Positions 32,293-45,396 of a stretch of 64,000 nt of DNA are shown here, piece after piece. A model generated the notes under the pieces. The model was not told where the DNA came from, searched no databases, and worked only from the letters and a program-made list of their open reading frames with translations. This stretch comes from Skermanella sp. TT6. GTDB taxonomy: Bacteria; Pseudomonadota; Alphaproteobacteria; Azospirillales; Azospirillaceae. The DNA lies in the NCBI RefSeq assembly GCF_016653635.2, contig NZ_CP067420.1, positions 1,178,501 through 1,242,500 on the forward strand, given 5' to 3'. Every line of letters starts with the position of its first letter. Positions within the stretch are counted from its first letter, which is position 1. The translations under genes and the position numbers were made by a program.

Positions 32293-33072
32293 ATGGACCA
32301 GCATACCGTACTGACCCTGATCGACGCGGGCCTGCAGCAATGCGGGGTCGATTTCGGCCGCGACGGCGGGCTGTTCGCCAGCCTCTTCACGGCCGGCCTG
32401 GTCGGCGGCTGGTCCCACTGCGCCGGCATGTGCGGCCCCTTCGTCCTGGCCCAGGTCGCGACGCGGCTCGAAGGGGTCCCCGCCAGCCGCATGACCGAGT
32501 TTCACCGGCTGACCGGCGCTGCGGTCCTGCCGTACCATTTCGGGCGCGCAACGACATACGCGGGGATCGGTGCTGCGGCGGCGCTGCTGGCGGGCGGCAT
32601 CGGCGCCGTGCCGGGCCTGCGCTGGGTCACCGGGGCGCTGCTGGTGTTCGCCGCGCTGTTCTTCCTGGTCCAGGCCCTGGGCGGGGTGCTCGGCCGGATG
32701 CCGGCCTCCGGCCGGGGCTCCGGCGGAGGGGCGCGGCGCCGGTGGGCGGACCACGTCGGCGGAGTCGCCAAGCCGCTGTTCGGCCGGCCGACCGGCTGGC
32801 GCGGCTACGGCTTGGGGCTGGCCCTGGGCTTCATCCCCTGCGGGCTGCTCTACGGCGCGGTCGCGGCGGCGGCGGCCAGCGGGAGCCCCGCGGCCGGCGC
32901 CTTCGGCATGGCGGCCTTCGCCGTCGGCACGGTGCCGAGCCTCCTGGCGGTCGGGCTGGCCGGGCACGTCGCCGGGCGGAATTTCCGGGGCGTGGTCGCC
33001 CGCGTGGCCCCGCTGATCATGGTGGCGAACGCCGGCGTGCTCGGCTACATGGCCTGGCGCATGGTCGCCTGA
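32293..33072 (+). CDS. UreH/TauE-like transmembrane protein (sulfite exporter TauE/SafE family, PF13386 type)
   Basis: A 259-residue protein with about six hydrophobic segments. The motif GLVGGWSHCAGMCGPFVLAQ is typical of the UreH_2 group, whose members accompany metal (nickel, copper) or sulfur handling. A second GFIPCGLLYGAV repeats the G-x-x-P-C-G pattern. The two Cys in CAGMC may bind metal. ATG 32293 is preferred over 32263, but neither has a strong ribosome site. It lies 73 bases after the rhomboid gene. Confidence 0.8.
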   Translation: MDQHTVLTLIDAGLQQCGVDFGRDGGLFASLFTAGLVGGWSHCAGMCGPFVLAQVATRLEGVPASRMTEFHRLTGAAVLPYHFGRATTYAGIGAAAALLAGGIGAVPGLRWVTGALLVFAALFFLVQALGGVLGRMPASGRGSGGGARRRWADHVGGVAKPLFGRPTGWRGYGLGLALGFIPCGLLYGAVAAAAASGSPAAGAFGMAAFAVGTVPSLLAVGLAGHVAGRNFRGVVARVAPLIMVANAGVLGYMAWRMVA

Positions 33073-33182
33073 TCCCTTCCGGCCCCTAACCCCATCCAAA
33101 GCATACGGCGAAAGGGTGTGAACCGCTTCGCACCCGCGACATATCCGTTGGTGCTACGGTTGTTGGCGTCGGCATGACCATG

Positions 33183-33216
33183 CGGCATTAAGACCGATCA
33201 AATGCCGAACTTTTTT
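33183..33216 (+). terminator. Rho-independent terminator-like hairpin
   Basis: CGGCATT (33183-33189) pairs with AATGCCG (33201-33207), an 11-base loop, followed by AAC and six T. It would end transcripts from the operon finishing at 33072. The stem is short, so confidence is moderate. Confidence 0.5.
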
Positions 33217-33313
33217 GTTGCGGGATATTCAGGCAGCGCGCAACTTTCCTGCCCTGCGGCACATTCAAGCTGCGTTGCGGCTATCAATGGTTCGATAGTC
33301 TATATTTACGACT

Positions 33314-33424
33314 ATGAAACAATTGCTACATCAAGCTGTTCGCAAGGGTAAGCGGCAACAAGTCGCAGGATCGCAGCGCAGCAAAAAAACGAACGCCGCG
33401 GCGTCACTCAAACGGTGTATGTGA
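33314..33424 (+). CDS. Possible 36-residue leader peptide before phaZ
   Basis: ATG 33314 opens a 36-codon frame, MKQLLHQAVRKGKRQQVAGS, then QRSKKTNAAASLKRCM, strongly basic (Lys/Arg/Gln). It ends eight bases before the proposed TTG start of phaZ. No good ribosome site is seen, so translation is doubtful. If real, it could couple to phaZ translation. Confidence 0.3.
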   Translation: MKQLLHQAVRKGKRQQVAGSQRSKKTNAAASLKRCM

Positions 33425-33432
33425 GGGGAATC

Positions 33433-34698
33433 TTGCTCTACCAGCTCTATGATCTCCAGCACGCGGCCTGGTATCCCGTACGCCTCATGGCCGAGGCCAC
33501 CCAGACCGCGTTCCAGAATCCGTTCATGCCGGCTTCCTACACCCGGATCGGGCGCACCATCGCCGCCGGGGCGGAACTGTTCGAGCGGACGACGCGGAGG
33601 TTCGGCAAGCCGGAGTTCGGCCTGCCCACCACCAAGGTCGATGGCATCGAGGTGGCGGTCCGCGAAGTGCCCGTGCTTCGCAAGCCGTTCTGCGACCTGA
33701 TCCATTTCGAGCGGGACACCGACAAGGTGCACCCCCCGGTGCTGGTCGTGGCGCCCATGTCCGGCCACCATGCCACGCTGCTGCGCGGCACGGTCCAGGC
33801 GCTGCTGCCGGAGCACGACGTCTACATCACCGACTGGCTCGACGCGCGCAAGATCCCGCTGTCGCGCGGCAAGTTCGACCTGGATGACTATATCAGCTAC
33901 CTGATCGAGTTCATGGGGCACCTGGGCCCGCACACCCACGTGATGGCGGTCTGCCAGCCGACCGTGCCGGTGCTGTGCGCGGTCTCGCTGATGGCCCAGA
34001 ACGAGGATCCCAACCAGCCCGCCAGCATGATCCTGATGGGCGGCCCGATCGACACCACGGCGGCCCCCACGGTCGTGACCGAACTGGCCGAGAACAAGCC
34101 GCTGAGCTGGTTCGAGCGCAACGTCATCCAGACCGTCCCGGCCTATTACCCCGGCGGCCTGCGCCAGGTCTATCCCGGCTTCATCCAGCTCACCGGCTTC
34201 ATGTCGATGAACCTGGACCGCCACGTGGGCGAGCACGTCAAGCTGTACCAGCACCTGATCCAGGGCGACGGCGACAGCGCCGAGCAGCACCGCAAGTTCT
34301 ACGACGAGTACCTGTCGGTGATGGATCTCCCGGCGGAGTTCTACCTCCAGACCGTCGAGAACGTGTTCCAGAAGCATTCGCTGCCGAAGGGCACCATGCA
34401 GTGGCAGGGCCAGCGCGTCGATCCCTCGGCGATCCGGCATACCGCGATGATGACGGTCGAAGGCGAGCTGGACGACATCTCGGCCCCCGGCCAGACCCGC
34501 GCCGCCCACCAGATCGTCTCCAGCCTGCCGGCCGAGAAGCGCGGCGACCACCTGCAGAAGGGCGTCGGCCACTACGGCATCTTCAACGGCCGCCGGTGGC
34601 GCGAGCAGATCCTGCCGAAGGTCCGCGACTTCATGCTGACCCACGACACCTCCGGACGCTTCGCGCCTCCGGCGCCGCGGCAGGTCGCGGCGGAGTAG
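33433..34698 (+). CDS. phaZ: Intracellular poly(3-hydroxybutyrate) depolymerase
   Basis: A 421-residue alpha/beta-hydrolase that mobilises PHB granules into hydroxybutyrate. The proposed start is TTG 33433, because known PhaZ begin with MLYQLYxLQHA and here LYQLYDLQHAAWYP follows TTG at once; GAGG lies six bases upstream. A GTG at 33415 is the alternative. The nucleophile is a Cys near residue 174 in VMAVCQPTVPVLCAV, as in the Ralstonia type. Asp and His partners are likely in VEGELDDIS and GVGHYGIFNGRRW. The C-terminal PHB_depo_C region is full length. It stands alone, convergent with ugpC. Confidence 0.92.
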   Translation: MLYQLYDLQHAAWYPVRLMAEATQTAFQNPFMPASYTRIGRTIAAGAELFERTTRRFGKPEFGLPTTKVDGIEVAVREVPVLRKPFCDLIHFERDTDKVHPPVLVVAPMSGHHATLLRGTVQALLPEHDVYITDWLDARKIPLSRGKFDLDDYISYLIEFMGHLGPHTHVMAVCQPTVPVLCAVSLMAQNEDPNQPASMILMGGPIDTTAAPTVVTELAENKPLSWFERNVIQTVPAYYPGGLRQVYPGFIQLTGFMSMNLDRHVGEHVKLYQHLIQGDGDSAEQHRKFYDEYLSVMDLPAEFYLQTVENVFQKHSLPKGTMQWQGQRVDPSAIRHTAMMTVEGELDDISAPGQTRAAHQIVSSLPAEKRGDHLQKGVGHYGIFNGRRWREQILPKVRDFMLTHDTSGRFAPPAPRQVAAE

Positions 34699-34704
34699 GA
34701 AGAA

Positions 34705-34731
34705 GGAGGGGCGACGCCACGCCGCCCCTCC
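34705..34731. terminator. Bidirectional hairpin between phaZ and ugpC
   Basis: GGAGGGGCG (34705-34713) and CGCCCCTCC (34723-34731) form a perfect nine-pair stem with a nine-base loop between convergent genes. No T-run follows on either strand, so it may act as a 3' stabiliser or weak terminator. Confidence 0.5.
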
Positions 34732-34743
34732 GGAAGATATGCC

Positions 34744-35823
<1,080 letters not shown>

Positions 35824-35829
35824 TTTTCT

Positions 35830-36675
35830 TCACTTCTCCGAATCGACCAGGCCCTTGACGAACCAGCGCTGCATGAAGACCACGACGGCGATCGGCGGGA
35901 GCATGGCGAGGATCGTGATCGCCATGATCAGGTTCCACTGCGTGTCCGCGTCCACGAACGAGATCATCTTCCGCAAGCCGATGATGATCGTGTTCATCTC
36001 GTTGTCGTTGGTGATGAGCAGCGGCCACAGGTACTGGGTCCAGCCATAGATGAACAGGATGACGAACAACGCCGCGATGTTGGTGTAGGAGAGCGGCAGC
36101 AGGATATCCTTGAAGAACCGCATCGGGCCGGCGCCGTCGATGCGCGCGGCCTCGACCAGCTCGTCCGGGATCGTCATGAAGAACTGCCGGAACAGGAAGG
36201 TCGCGGTGGCCGACGCCATCAGCGGCAGCGTCAGGCCGGTATAGGTGTCGATCAGCCCCAGGTCGACGATCACCTGGTATGTCGGCAGGATGCGCACCTC
36301 GACCGGCAGCATCAGCGTGATGAAGATCATCCAGAAGAACAGCATCCGGCCGGGAAAGCTGAAGAACACGATCGCGTAGGCCGACAGGATCGAGATGATG
36401 ATCTTGCCCACCGCGATGGCGAGCGCCACGACCAGCGTGTTCAGCAGCAGCCGGCCGACGCCGACGCCGCCGATGGTCCCGATGCCCCCGAAGGCGCCGC
36501 CGTAGTTCTCCAGGAAGTGCGGCCCCGGCACCAGCGGCATGGGCGGGGCCATGATCTCCGGCGTGGTCAGGGTCGAGGCGACGAAGGTGTAGTAGATCGG
36601 GAAGGCGACGATCAGGATGCCGAGGATCAGGATGAAATGGGCGAGCAGAACGCCCAGGGGACGCCTTTCAATCAT
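35830..36675 (-). CDS. ugpE: sn-Glycerol-3-phosphate ABC importer, permease
   Basis: A 281-residue MalG-type inner-membrane permease with six predicted helices. The coupling loop E-A-A-x-x-x-G is seen as [20 protein letters not shown], which docks onto UgpC. The ATG at 36675 lies 12 bases after ugpA. Length equals E. coli UgpE (281). Confidence 0.93.
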   Translation of the reverse strand: MIERRPLGVLLAHFILILGILIVAFPIYYTFVASTLTTPEIMAPPMPLVPGPHFLENYGGAFGGIGTIGGVGVGRLLLNTLVVALAIAVGKIIISILSAYAIVFFSFPGRMLFFWMIFITLMLPVEVRILPTYQVIVDLGLIDTYTGLTLPLMASATATFLFRQFFMTIPDELVEAARIDGAGPMRFFKDILLPLSYTNIAALFVILFIYGWTQYLWPLLITNDNEMNTIIIGLRKMISFVDADTQWNLIMAITILAMLPPIAVVVFMQRWFVKGLVDSEK

Positions 36676-36687
36676 CGTGGGACTCGA

Positions 36688-37572
36688 TCATGCGTAATGC
36701 ACCCTGCGCTCGACATACTTGAACTGGACGACGGTCAGCGCGATGACGATCGCCATCAGGATCACCGACTGGGCGGAGGAGGCGCCGAGATTCAGGTTCA
36801 CGAAGCCGTCGTTGTAGACCTTGTAGACCAGCGTCTCGGTCGCCCGCGCCGGGCCGCCGCCGGTCACCGCGTGGATGATGCCGAAGGTGTCGAAGAAGGC
36901 GTAGACGGTGTTGACCACCAGCAGGAAGAAGGAAGTCGGCGACAGCAGCGGGAACACGATGGTCCAGAACCGCCGTCCGGGCCCGGCGCCGTCGATCGCC
37001 GCGGCCTCGATCAGGGATTTCGGAATGGCCTGGAGCCCGGCCAGGAAGAACAGGAAATTGTAGCTGATCTGCTTCCAGGCGGCGGCGCCCACGACCATCG
37101 CCATGGCTTGGTCGCCGTTCAGCAGAGGATTCCAGTCGAACCCGGCGCGCTGGAGCATCACCGCCAGCGTGCCCATGGCGGGGCTGAACAGGAACAGCCA
37201 CAGCATGCCGGCGATCGCGGGGGCGACCGCGTAGGGCCAGATCAGCAGGGTCTGGTAGATGCCCTTGCCCTTGACCACCCGGTCGGCCATCACCGCCAGC
37301 ACCAGCGCCGCGACCAGCGCCACGATGGCGACCGACAGGCTGAAGACGACGGTCACCTTCAGCGAGTTGATGTAGTTGGGATCGGACAGCACCAGTTCGA
37401 AATTGGCCAGCCCCACGAAACGGCTGCTGAAGCCGAAGGGATCGTCCCGGTAGAGCGATTGGCGGACCGCCTGGAAGGCCGGCCAGAAGAAGAACACCAG
37501 CGTGATGGCGATCTGGGGTGCCAGCAGCAGGTACGGCAGCAGCCGGTTGGGAAAGACGACGCGTCTTGACAT
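36688..37572 (-). CDS. ugpA: sn-Glycerol-3-phosphate ABC importer, permease
   Basis: A 294-residue MalF-type permease starting [20 protein letters not shown]. Six membrane segments; the coupling loop is [23 protein letters not shown] 37572 is used because the family N-terminus begins there, although the frame is open to 37722; length then matches the family (about 295). A stable hairpin lies between this start and ugpB. Confidence 0.92.
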   Translation of the reverse strand: MSRRVVFPNRLLPYLLLAPQIAITLVFFFWPAFQAVRQSLYRDDPFGFSSRFVGLANFELVLSDPNYINSLKVTVVFSLSVAIVALVAALVLAVMADRVVKGKGIYQTLLIWPYAVAPAIAGMLWLFLFSPAMGTLAVMLQRAGFDWNPLLNGDQAMAMVVGAAAWKQISYNFLFFLAGLQAIPKSLIEAAAIDGAGPGRRFWTIVFPLLSPTSFFLLVVNTVYAFFDTFGIIHAVTGGGPARATETLVYKVYNDGFVNLNLGASSAQSVILMAIVIALTVVQFKYVERRVHYA

Positions 37573-37591
37573 GAAGGTCCGTGAAAAGAGA

Positions 37592-37624
37592 GCGCGCCCT
37601 CCCCCGTGGCGGGGAGAGGGCGCT
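37592..37624 (-). terminator. Intra-operon hairpin between ugpB and ugpA
   Basis: GCGCCCTCCCCCG (37594-37606) pairs with CGGGGAGAGGGCGC (37610-37623) with one bulged base. Read on the minus strand the stem is followed by GCTCTCTTTTC. It may partly terminate or protect the ugpB 3' end, raising binding-protein yield over permease. Confidence 0.6.
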
Positions 37625-37645
37625 TTCGGAGAAGCTGGTTTCGGC

Positions 37646-38971
37646 TTACTGGTAAGCCTTGGCCGCTTCCTTGATCGCCTCGTTGGAGCGCCGGACGGCG
37701 TTGTCCAGCGCGGTCTTGGCATCCTGCCTGCCGTTCAGGAGGGCCTCGATCTCCTCGTTCTGGATATCGCGGACCTGCGGCATGTTGACGAGGCGGATGC
37801 CCTTGGAGTTCTCGGTCGGCTCCTTGCCCATCATCTGCTGGATCGGGATCTCGCGGCCGGGATTCTTCTCGTAGAAGCCTTCCTTCTTGGTCGCCTCATA
37901 GGCGGCCATGGTGGCCGGGAGGTAGCCCGAGACCTGATGCAGGCGGGACTGGACTTCCGTCTTCGACAGGTAGGTGAAGAACTGGGCGACGCCCTTGTAG
38001 TCGGCGGCCGGCTTGCCGGCGAAGACCCACAGGGACGCGCCGCCGGGCACGGTGTTCTGCGGGGCTCCCGCCGCTTCCGGATAATAGGGCAGGTTGCCGG
38101 TGCCGAAATCCAGGCCGGCCTTGACCATGTCGCCGATGCCGCCCGACGACTCCGGAAGCATGGCGCATTCGCCGTTCAGGAACTTGGCCTTGGCCTCCGA
38201 GGTGCGGCCGCCGTACTGGAAGGTGCCGTCCTTCTGAAGCTCCGCCAGGGTCGAGAAGTGCCGGATGTTGAGCGGGCCGTTGATCTTCAGTTCCGGCGTC
38301 AGGCTGGTCAGGCCGTTCTGGTCGGTGGCGTAGGGCAGGTTGTTCCAGGCGCTGAAATTCTCCAGGTGGATCCAGGTCGGCCAGGTCGTGGTCATGCCGC
38401 AGGACTGTCCCGACGCCTTGATCTTCTTGGCCGCCTCGAACACTTCCGGCCAGGTCTTGGGCGGCGTCTCGGGATCGAGGCCGGCTTTCCGGAAGCTCGC
38501 CTTGTTGTAGTACAGGATCGGGGACGAGCTGTTGAACGGGAAGGACAGCATGGTGCCGTCGGCGGCGCTGTAATAGGAGACGATGCCCGCCAGGTACTTC
38601 GACTTGTCGAAGCTCTCGCCGCCTTCCTTCATGACGTCCGCGACCGGCTTGATCGCGCTGCGCGCACCCATCATGACGCCGGTGCCGACGTCGAACACCT
38701 GGATGATGTGGGGAGGCTGCCGCGCGCGGAAGGCGGCGATGCCGGCGTTCAGGGTTTCCGGATAGGTTCCCTTGTAGACCGGGACGACCTTGTACTCGCT
38801 CTGGCTGGCATTGAATTCCTTCGCGAGGTTCTCGACCGTCTCGTTGTTGGCGCCCGACATGGCATGCCACCACTGGATCTCGGTCTGGGCCTGTGCGGGG
38901 GCCGTGGTGGCGGCTGCCATGGCAAACAGGGCGAACGCCGAAACGGCGATCGTCGCGTGGATGCGCTGCAT
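37646..38971 (-). CDS. ugpB: sn-Glycerol-3-phosphate periplasmic binding protein
   Basis: A 441-residue solute-binding protein of ABC cluster 1. Sec signal peptide: [20 protein letters not shown] followed by ATTAPAQAQ, cleavage after AQA before [12 protein letters not shown]. The WWHAM motif at the start and [12 protein letters not shown] and [10 protein letters not shown] are typical of UgpB. ATG 38971 has GGGAGACGAGACAA upstream. The long open frame to 40330 is antisense-like read-through of glpK and not used. Confidence 0.93.
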   Translation of the reverse strand: MQRIHATIAVSAFALFAMAAATTAPAQAQTEIQWWHAMSGANNETVENLAKEFNASQSEYKVVPVYKGTYPETLNAGIAAFRARQPPHIIQVFDVGTGVMMGARSAIKPVADVMKEGGESFDKSKYLAGIVSYYSAADGTMLSFPFNSSSPILYYNKASFRKAGLDPETPPKTWPEVFEAAKKIKASGQSCGMTTTWPTWIHLENFSAWNNLPYATDQNGLTSLTPELKINGPLNIRHFSTLAELQKDGTFQYGGRTSEAKAKFLNGECAMLPESSGGIGDMVKAGLDFGTGNLPYYPEAAGAPQNTVPGGASLWVFAGKPAADYKGVAQFFTYLSKTEVQSRLHQVSGYLPATMAAYEATKKEGFYEKNPGREIPIQQMMGKEPTENSKGIRLVNMPQVRDIQNEEIEALLNGRQDAKTALDNAVRRSNEAIKEAAKAYQ

Positions 38972-39099
38972 TTGTCTCGTCTCCCAATTTTTACGATGGG
39001 CCAAATGGTTAGCCCCTCGCCATGTCTCCGCCGTGACGGTTCGATTAAGCTTCGATGACCATCCGCCGGTTGATGCGCATTCTAATCTTCTTTTCCGGG

Positions 39100-40599
39100 T
39101 TATGCCAGATCGCTGCGCACGCGGCGCACCGCCCGCCGCCATCCGTCGTACAGGCGCGTGCGGTCGGCGGACGACATGCCGGGCTCGAACAGCTTTTCCC
39201 GCTGCCAGGCGGCGGCGACGCTGTCGAGGGAGGCGTACACCCCCGTACGAAGCCCCGCGAGATAGGCGGCTCCAAGCGCCGTCGTCTCGGTCACGATCGG
39301 GCGCTCGACCGGAAGTTCCAGGATGTCGGCCAGGAACTGCATCAGCCAGTCGTTCCGCACCATGCCGCCGTCCACGCGGAGCGCGCTGGGCCGGGTGCCG
39401 CCGTCGGCCGCCATGCAGTCCATCAGGTCGCGGGTCTGGTAGCAGACCGCCTCCAGCGCCGCCCGGACGATATGGCTGATCCCGGTGTCCCGCGTCAGCC
39501 CGATCAGGGCGCCGCGGGCGTCGGGATCCCAGTAGGGCGCTCCCAGCCCGGTGAAGGCCGGCACCATGTAGACGCCCTGGGTATCGGGCAGGTCGTTGGC
39601 GTGCCGCTCCGACGCGGCGGCGTCCGCGATCACCCTGATGCCGTCGCGCAGCCACTGGACCGCGGCCCCGGCCACGAAGATCGAGCCCTCCACCGCGTAG
39701 GCGGGCTTGCCCTCCAGCCGGTAGGCCGTCGTGGTCAGCAGCCGGTTGGTCGAGCGCACCGGCTTGTCGCCCACGTTCAGCAAGGCGAAGCAGCCGGTGC
39801 CGTAGGTGCTCTTGATCATGCCCGGCTCGAAGCAGGCCTGCCCGACGGTGGCCGCCTGCTGGTCGCCGGCCATCCCGGTGATCGGCACGGGAGCCCCGAT
39901 GAAATCGGCCTCCGCCACGCCGAAATCGGCGCTGTTGTCGAGCACCCGCGGCAGCAGCGCCCGCGGAATGCCGAACAGGCGGAGCAGCTCGTCGTCCCAG
40001 TCCTGGGCATGGATGTCGAACAGCAGGGTGCGCGACGCGTTGCTGGCATCGGTCGCGTGGACGGCGCCGCCGGTCAGGCGGAACAGAAGGAAGCTGTCGA
40101 TGGTGCCGAAGCACAGTTCCCCCCGCTCCGCGCGCGCGCGGGCACCGGGCACGTGGTCGAGCAGCCAGCCCAGCTTGGTCGCCGAGAAATAGGGGTCGAT
40201 CAGCAGGCCGGTGCGCTCCGCCACCAGGGCCTCGGCGCCGTCGGCGTGGAGCTTGCGGCAGGCCTCCGCCGTGCGGCGGTCCTGCCAGACGATCGCGTTG
40301 TGCAGGCCTTCGCCGGTCGCCCGGTCCCACAGGGCGGTCGTCTCGCGCTGGTTCGTGATCCCGATCGCGGAGATGCCGGCAGCGGTCAGGCCCGCCTCCT
40401 CCAGCGCCGCGCGGCAGACCACCGTCGTGTCGCGCCAGATGTCCTCCAGGTCGTGCTCGACCCAGCCATCGTGGGGATAGAACTGGCGAAGTTCGCGCTG
40501 CGCGGTGGCGACCGGCAGTCCCGTGCTGTCGAACACGATCGCCCTGGTCGAAGTCGTGCCCTGGTCGATGGCGAGCACATGCACCGCCTTCTGCGCCAT
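39100..40599 (-). CDS. glpK: Glycerol kinase
   Basis: A 499-residue FGGY-family kinase converting glycerol to glycerol 3-phosphate in the cytoplasm. N-terminal phosphate loop [35 protein letters not shown], and the adenosine-site [19 protein letters not shown] are exact family motifs. Length equals the usual 495-505. The start ATG 40599 has GAGGGG upstream. It leads the unit glpK-ugpB-ugpA-ugpE-ugpC. No glpD is in the window. A dyad GGTGGC-6-GCCACC at 40627-40644 lies in its promoter region. Confidence 0.95.
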   Translation of the reverse strand: MAQKAVHVLAIDQGTTSTRAIVFDSTGLPVATAQRELRQFYPHDGWVEHDLEDIWRDTTVVCRAALEEAGLTAAGISAIGITNQRETTALWDRATGEGLHNAIVWQDRRTAEACRKLHADGAEALVAERTGLLIDPYFSATKLGWLLDHVPGARARAERGELCFGTIDSFLLFRLTGGAVHATDASNASRTLLFDIHAQDWDDELLRLFGIPRALLPRVLDNSADFGVAEADFIGAPVPITGMAGDQQAATVGQACFEPGMIKSTYGTGCFALLNVGDKPVRSTNRLLTTTAYRLEGKPAYAVEGSIFVAGAAVQWLRDGIRVIADAAASERHANDLPDTQGVYMVPAFTGLGAPYWDPDARGALIGLTRDTGISHIVRAALEAVCYQTRDLMDCMAADGGTRPSALRVDGGMVRNDWLMQFLADILELPVERPIVTETTALGAAYLAGLRTGVYASLDSVAAAWQREKLFEPGMSSADRTRLYDGWRRAVRRVRSDLA

Positions 40600-40785
40600 T
40601 ATAGTCCCCCCTCGACTGTTGTTATTGGTGGCCGCTTCGCCACCTTCGCCGAAGTCGACTGTGGATGACCGCGCTCCGAAGTGTCAATGGCGCGCAAACG
40701 CCGGCCGGTGCCGCGGATGCAGGCCGATTTGGGCATTGGAATCCCTTGCGCTAGTATCCGCGCCCCTGCCAACGCCGAGGCCATG

Positions 40786-43053
<2,268 letters not shown>

Positions 43054-43074
43054 CCTGCCCGGCCGCCCGGAGCA

Positions 43075-44106
43075 TCAGCCCGCTTCAGGCGTGATTCCGC
43101 CGGCGGGCGACTGGTTGGACAGGACGGTCCTCAGCACGTCGACATGGCCCCGGGCCTCCTCCGCCGCCGCCGTCCATTTCGCGGCCGCGTGATGCTGGCC
43201 GTGCGCCGTGGCGTTCTCCGCCATCCGTTCGAACAGCTTGATGCGTTCGTGATGGGTGCGGAGCGCCATCGCGAGGGCCTGCTCGAAGGCTTCGGCCTGC
43301 GCCTCGGCGAGCGTCGCCGGGCTGTATGCGTGGCCGATATGGCAGCGGAACCGGAGCAGGGGGCCGTCCATCACCTCCATCATCGCCCCGCCGCAGTCCG
43401 GGCACGTGATCAGGGCGGGGCGACCCGACAGGGAATTGTTCTCGGTCTCTTCGATCATGGCGATCATTTCCTGCTCGGCGATGCGGGCTTCCAGCTCTAT
43501 GTCGGCCGGTATCGGCGGCTGCGGTCCGGCAGGTTCCAGGGACAGCCGCCGAATGAGATCGGCAAGCCGGTCCAGGGGAAGGCAGTGATCGACCGCGACC
43601 TTCTGCATGGCATGGCGCGGCATGTCGGGCCATGCGGCATCGTCCGGATCCTGGACCGCGGCGATGCCGCCGCAGCGCTTCACCGCCAGCAGCCCGGCGG
43701 TTCCGTCGTCCAGGGTGCCGGTCAGCACCAGGCCCACGACCCGCGAGCCGTAAGCCGCCGCCGCGGAGCGGAACAGCGGGTCCGCGGCCGGCCGCGTCCT
43801 GTTCTCCTTCGGTCCCCTCCTGACCAGCAGATAGCCTTGCCTGACCAGGAGATGCCGGTCGGGCGGCGCGACATAGATCTGGCCGGACCGGATCGCGTCT
43901 CCCTCCGCCGGGTGGATCACGGGCAGGGACGCGGTACGGCCCAGGATGGCGGGCAGCATGCTCTTCGCGCTGGGGCTGACATGCTGGACGATGAGGACGG
44001 CGCTTGCGAGATCCTTCGGCAGGCCTGCGCACAGGATCTGCAAGGCGCCCACGCCGCCGGCCGACGCCGCGATGACGACGATGTCCCGCCTGTTGGCCTG
44101 TTCCAT
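43075..44106 (-). CDS. Stand-alone CheB-type methylesterase (no receiver)
   Basis: A 343-residue protein with the CheB catalytic domain at residues 8-190: Ser15 in VVIAASAGGVGAL, His in VLIVQHVSP near 42, and Asp in LTGTLDDGTAG near 134. It lacks the N-terminal receiver. The C-terminal part has CPDCGGAMM then FRCHIGHAYS, a Cys/His cluster that may bind zinc, and ends in helices. It is convergent with the CheR-PAS gene (21-base gap) and divergent from a second CheB. Target is likely something other than classical chemoreceptors. Confidence 0.87.
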   Translation of the reverse strand: MEQANRRDIVVIAASAGGVGALQILCAGLPKDLASAVLIVQHVSPSAKSMLPAILGRTASLPVIHPAEGDAIRSGQIYVAPPDRHLLVRQGYLLVRRGPKENRTRPAADPLFRSAAAAYGSRVVGLVLTGTLDDGTAGLLAVKRCGGIAAVQDPDDAAWPDMPRHAMQKVAVDHCLPLDRLADLIRRLSLEPAGPQPPIPADIELEARIAEQEMIAMIEETENNSLSGRPALITCPDCGGAMMEVMDGPLLRFRCHIGHAYSPATLAEAQAEAFEQALAMALRTHHERIKLFERMAENATAHGQHHAAAKWTAAAEEARGHVDVLRTVLSNQSPAGGITPEAG

Positions 44107-44237
44107 GAGATATCACCTCGACGCGTGCATGTCTCGGCACGCCCTTGCGGACTCGGACTGTCGCTCCACGACGCCCATACTTCCATATTCTTCGCGCCGC
44201 GTCGCCATGGATGGCGCCCCCGCCTGTTGTCAAACGT

Positions 44238-45278
44238 ATGAAATGTCGAGACATCATCGTCGTGGGGGCCTCGGCAGGCGGACTCCGAGCGCTCCAGACT
44301 CTGGTCGGAGGTTTGCCTCAGGACCTTGCCGCAGCCGTGTTCATAGTCCTGCATATCGGCGCGCGGCCCAGCGCCGCGTCTCGGATCCTGAATTCGTCGA
44401 GCCCGCTGCCGGTCGCCGAGGCGGTCGACGGTGGGGAGATCCGCAACGGGCATATCCACGTGGCGCCGCCCGACCACCATCTCCTGCTCGAGCCCGGACG
44501 CATGCGCCTGACGCGTGGCCCGCGGGAAAACCGGACCCGCCCGGCGGTCGACCCGCTGTTCCGATCGGCCGCGGAAGCCTACGGTCCGCGGGTCGTCGGG
44601 ATCATCCTGTCCGGCACCTTGAGCGACGGCACCGCCGGCTTCAGCGCGATCAAGCGGTGCGGCGGCACCACCGTGGTGCAGGACCCGGATGAAGCTGAAT
44701 ATCCTGGTATGAGTCGGAACGCATTGCGCTATGTTGGTGCCGACCACTGCCTTCCGCTCGCGGCGATACCCGATTTGGTCGTCCACTTGTCAGGCGCACA
44801 CCCGGCCAGTTCTTCGGGAGGTGAGAAGGAGCATTCCGGGAGCTTGCAAGAACCAGAAGAGGATGACGAGGTGACAGGCGATTATGAAATGGATCAGCCG
44901 GTATCGCTGACCTGTCCAAGTTGCGGCGGCTCGTTGAAGGAAACCATGGTGGGGCAGCTACCCTACTATACCTGCCATATCGGGCATCGTTTCGCGATCG
45001 CCGACATGGATGCCGGCCAGGTCGAAAGGCTTGAGCAGTCGTTCGAGATCGCCTTGCGTACCTTGAACGAACGTGCCGCATTGTGCCGGCGCATGTCTCA
45101 AATGGCGCTGGACAATGGTCATCACCTTTCCTCGCGACGGTGGGACGAGGCGAGGGCGGAAGCGGAGGAGAGGGCGACTGTGCTGCGGCGCATTCTCGCC
45201 CAGGATTGGACCAGCCCGCCGAGTGCCGAAGAGTCCGGCTTTCGAAGATCCGGTCGGGCGGATGATCGAGATTTATGA
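44238..45278 (+). CDS. Second stand-alone CheB-type methylesterase
   Basis: A 346-residue paralogue of the neighbouring CheB with the same layout: Ser12 in VVGASAGGLRAL, His in FIVLHIGARP, Asp in LSGTLSDGTAGF, and C-terminal CPSCGGSLK then YTCHIGHRFA. The linker between the halves is acidic (EPEEDDEVTGDYEMD). ATG 44238 is chosen because homology starts there; the frame is open to 44145 and ATG 44211 is another option. Clear duplication of the divergent gene, followed 118 bases later by the kinase gene. Confidence 0.85.
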   Translation: MKCRDIIVVGASAGGLRALQTLVGGLPQDLAAAVFIVLHIGARPSAASRILNSSSPLPVAEAVDGGEIRNGHIHVAPPDHHLLLEPGRMRLTRGPRENRTRPAVDPLFRSAAEAYGPRVVGIILSGTLSDGTAGFSAIKRCGGTTVVQDPDEAEYPGMSRNALRYVGADHCLPLAAIPDLVVHLSGAHPASSSGGEKEHSGSLQEPEEDDEVTGDYEMDQPVSLTCPSCGGSLKETMVGQLPYYTCHIGHRFAIADMDAGQVERLEQSFEIALRTLNERAALCRRMSQMALDNGHHLSSRRWDEARAEAEERATVLRRILAQDWTSPPSAEESGFRRSGRADDRDL

Positions 45279-45396
45279 TAAAACTTGCCCAGCTTTGTTG
45301 AAGAACCGGGGTGGAACAGTGATTGTAGCCAATCCGGTTTCCAGTAAAACCTATATTCATTATTCTGCAGGGGCAACTTCGATTTGGTGACGCATC

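Larger units (their letters stand above)
33073..33432. promoter_or_regulatory. Leader region upstream of phaZ
   Basis: There are 360 bases between the TauE-like gene and phaZ. They hold a terminator near 33183-33216, an AT-rich promoter-like part near 33265-33330 (TTGCGG, then TCTATATTTACGAC about 18 bases on) and a 36-codon frame at 33314-33424 that ends just before phaZ. AT content is much higher than in the neighbours. Confidence 0.5.
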
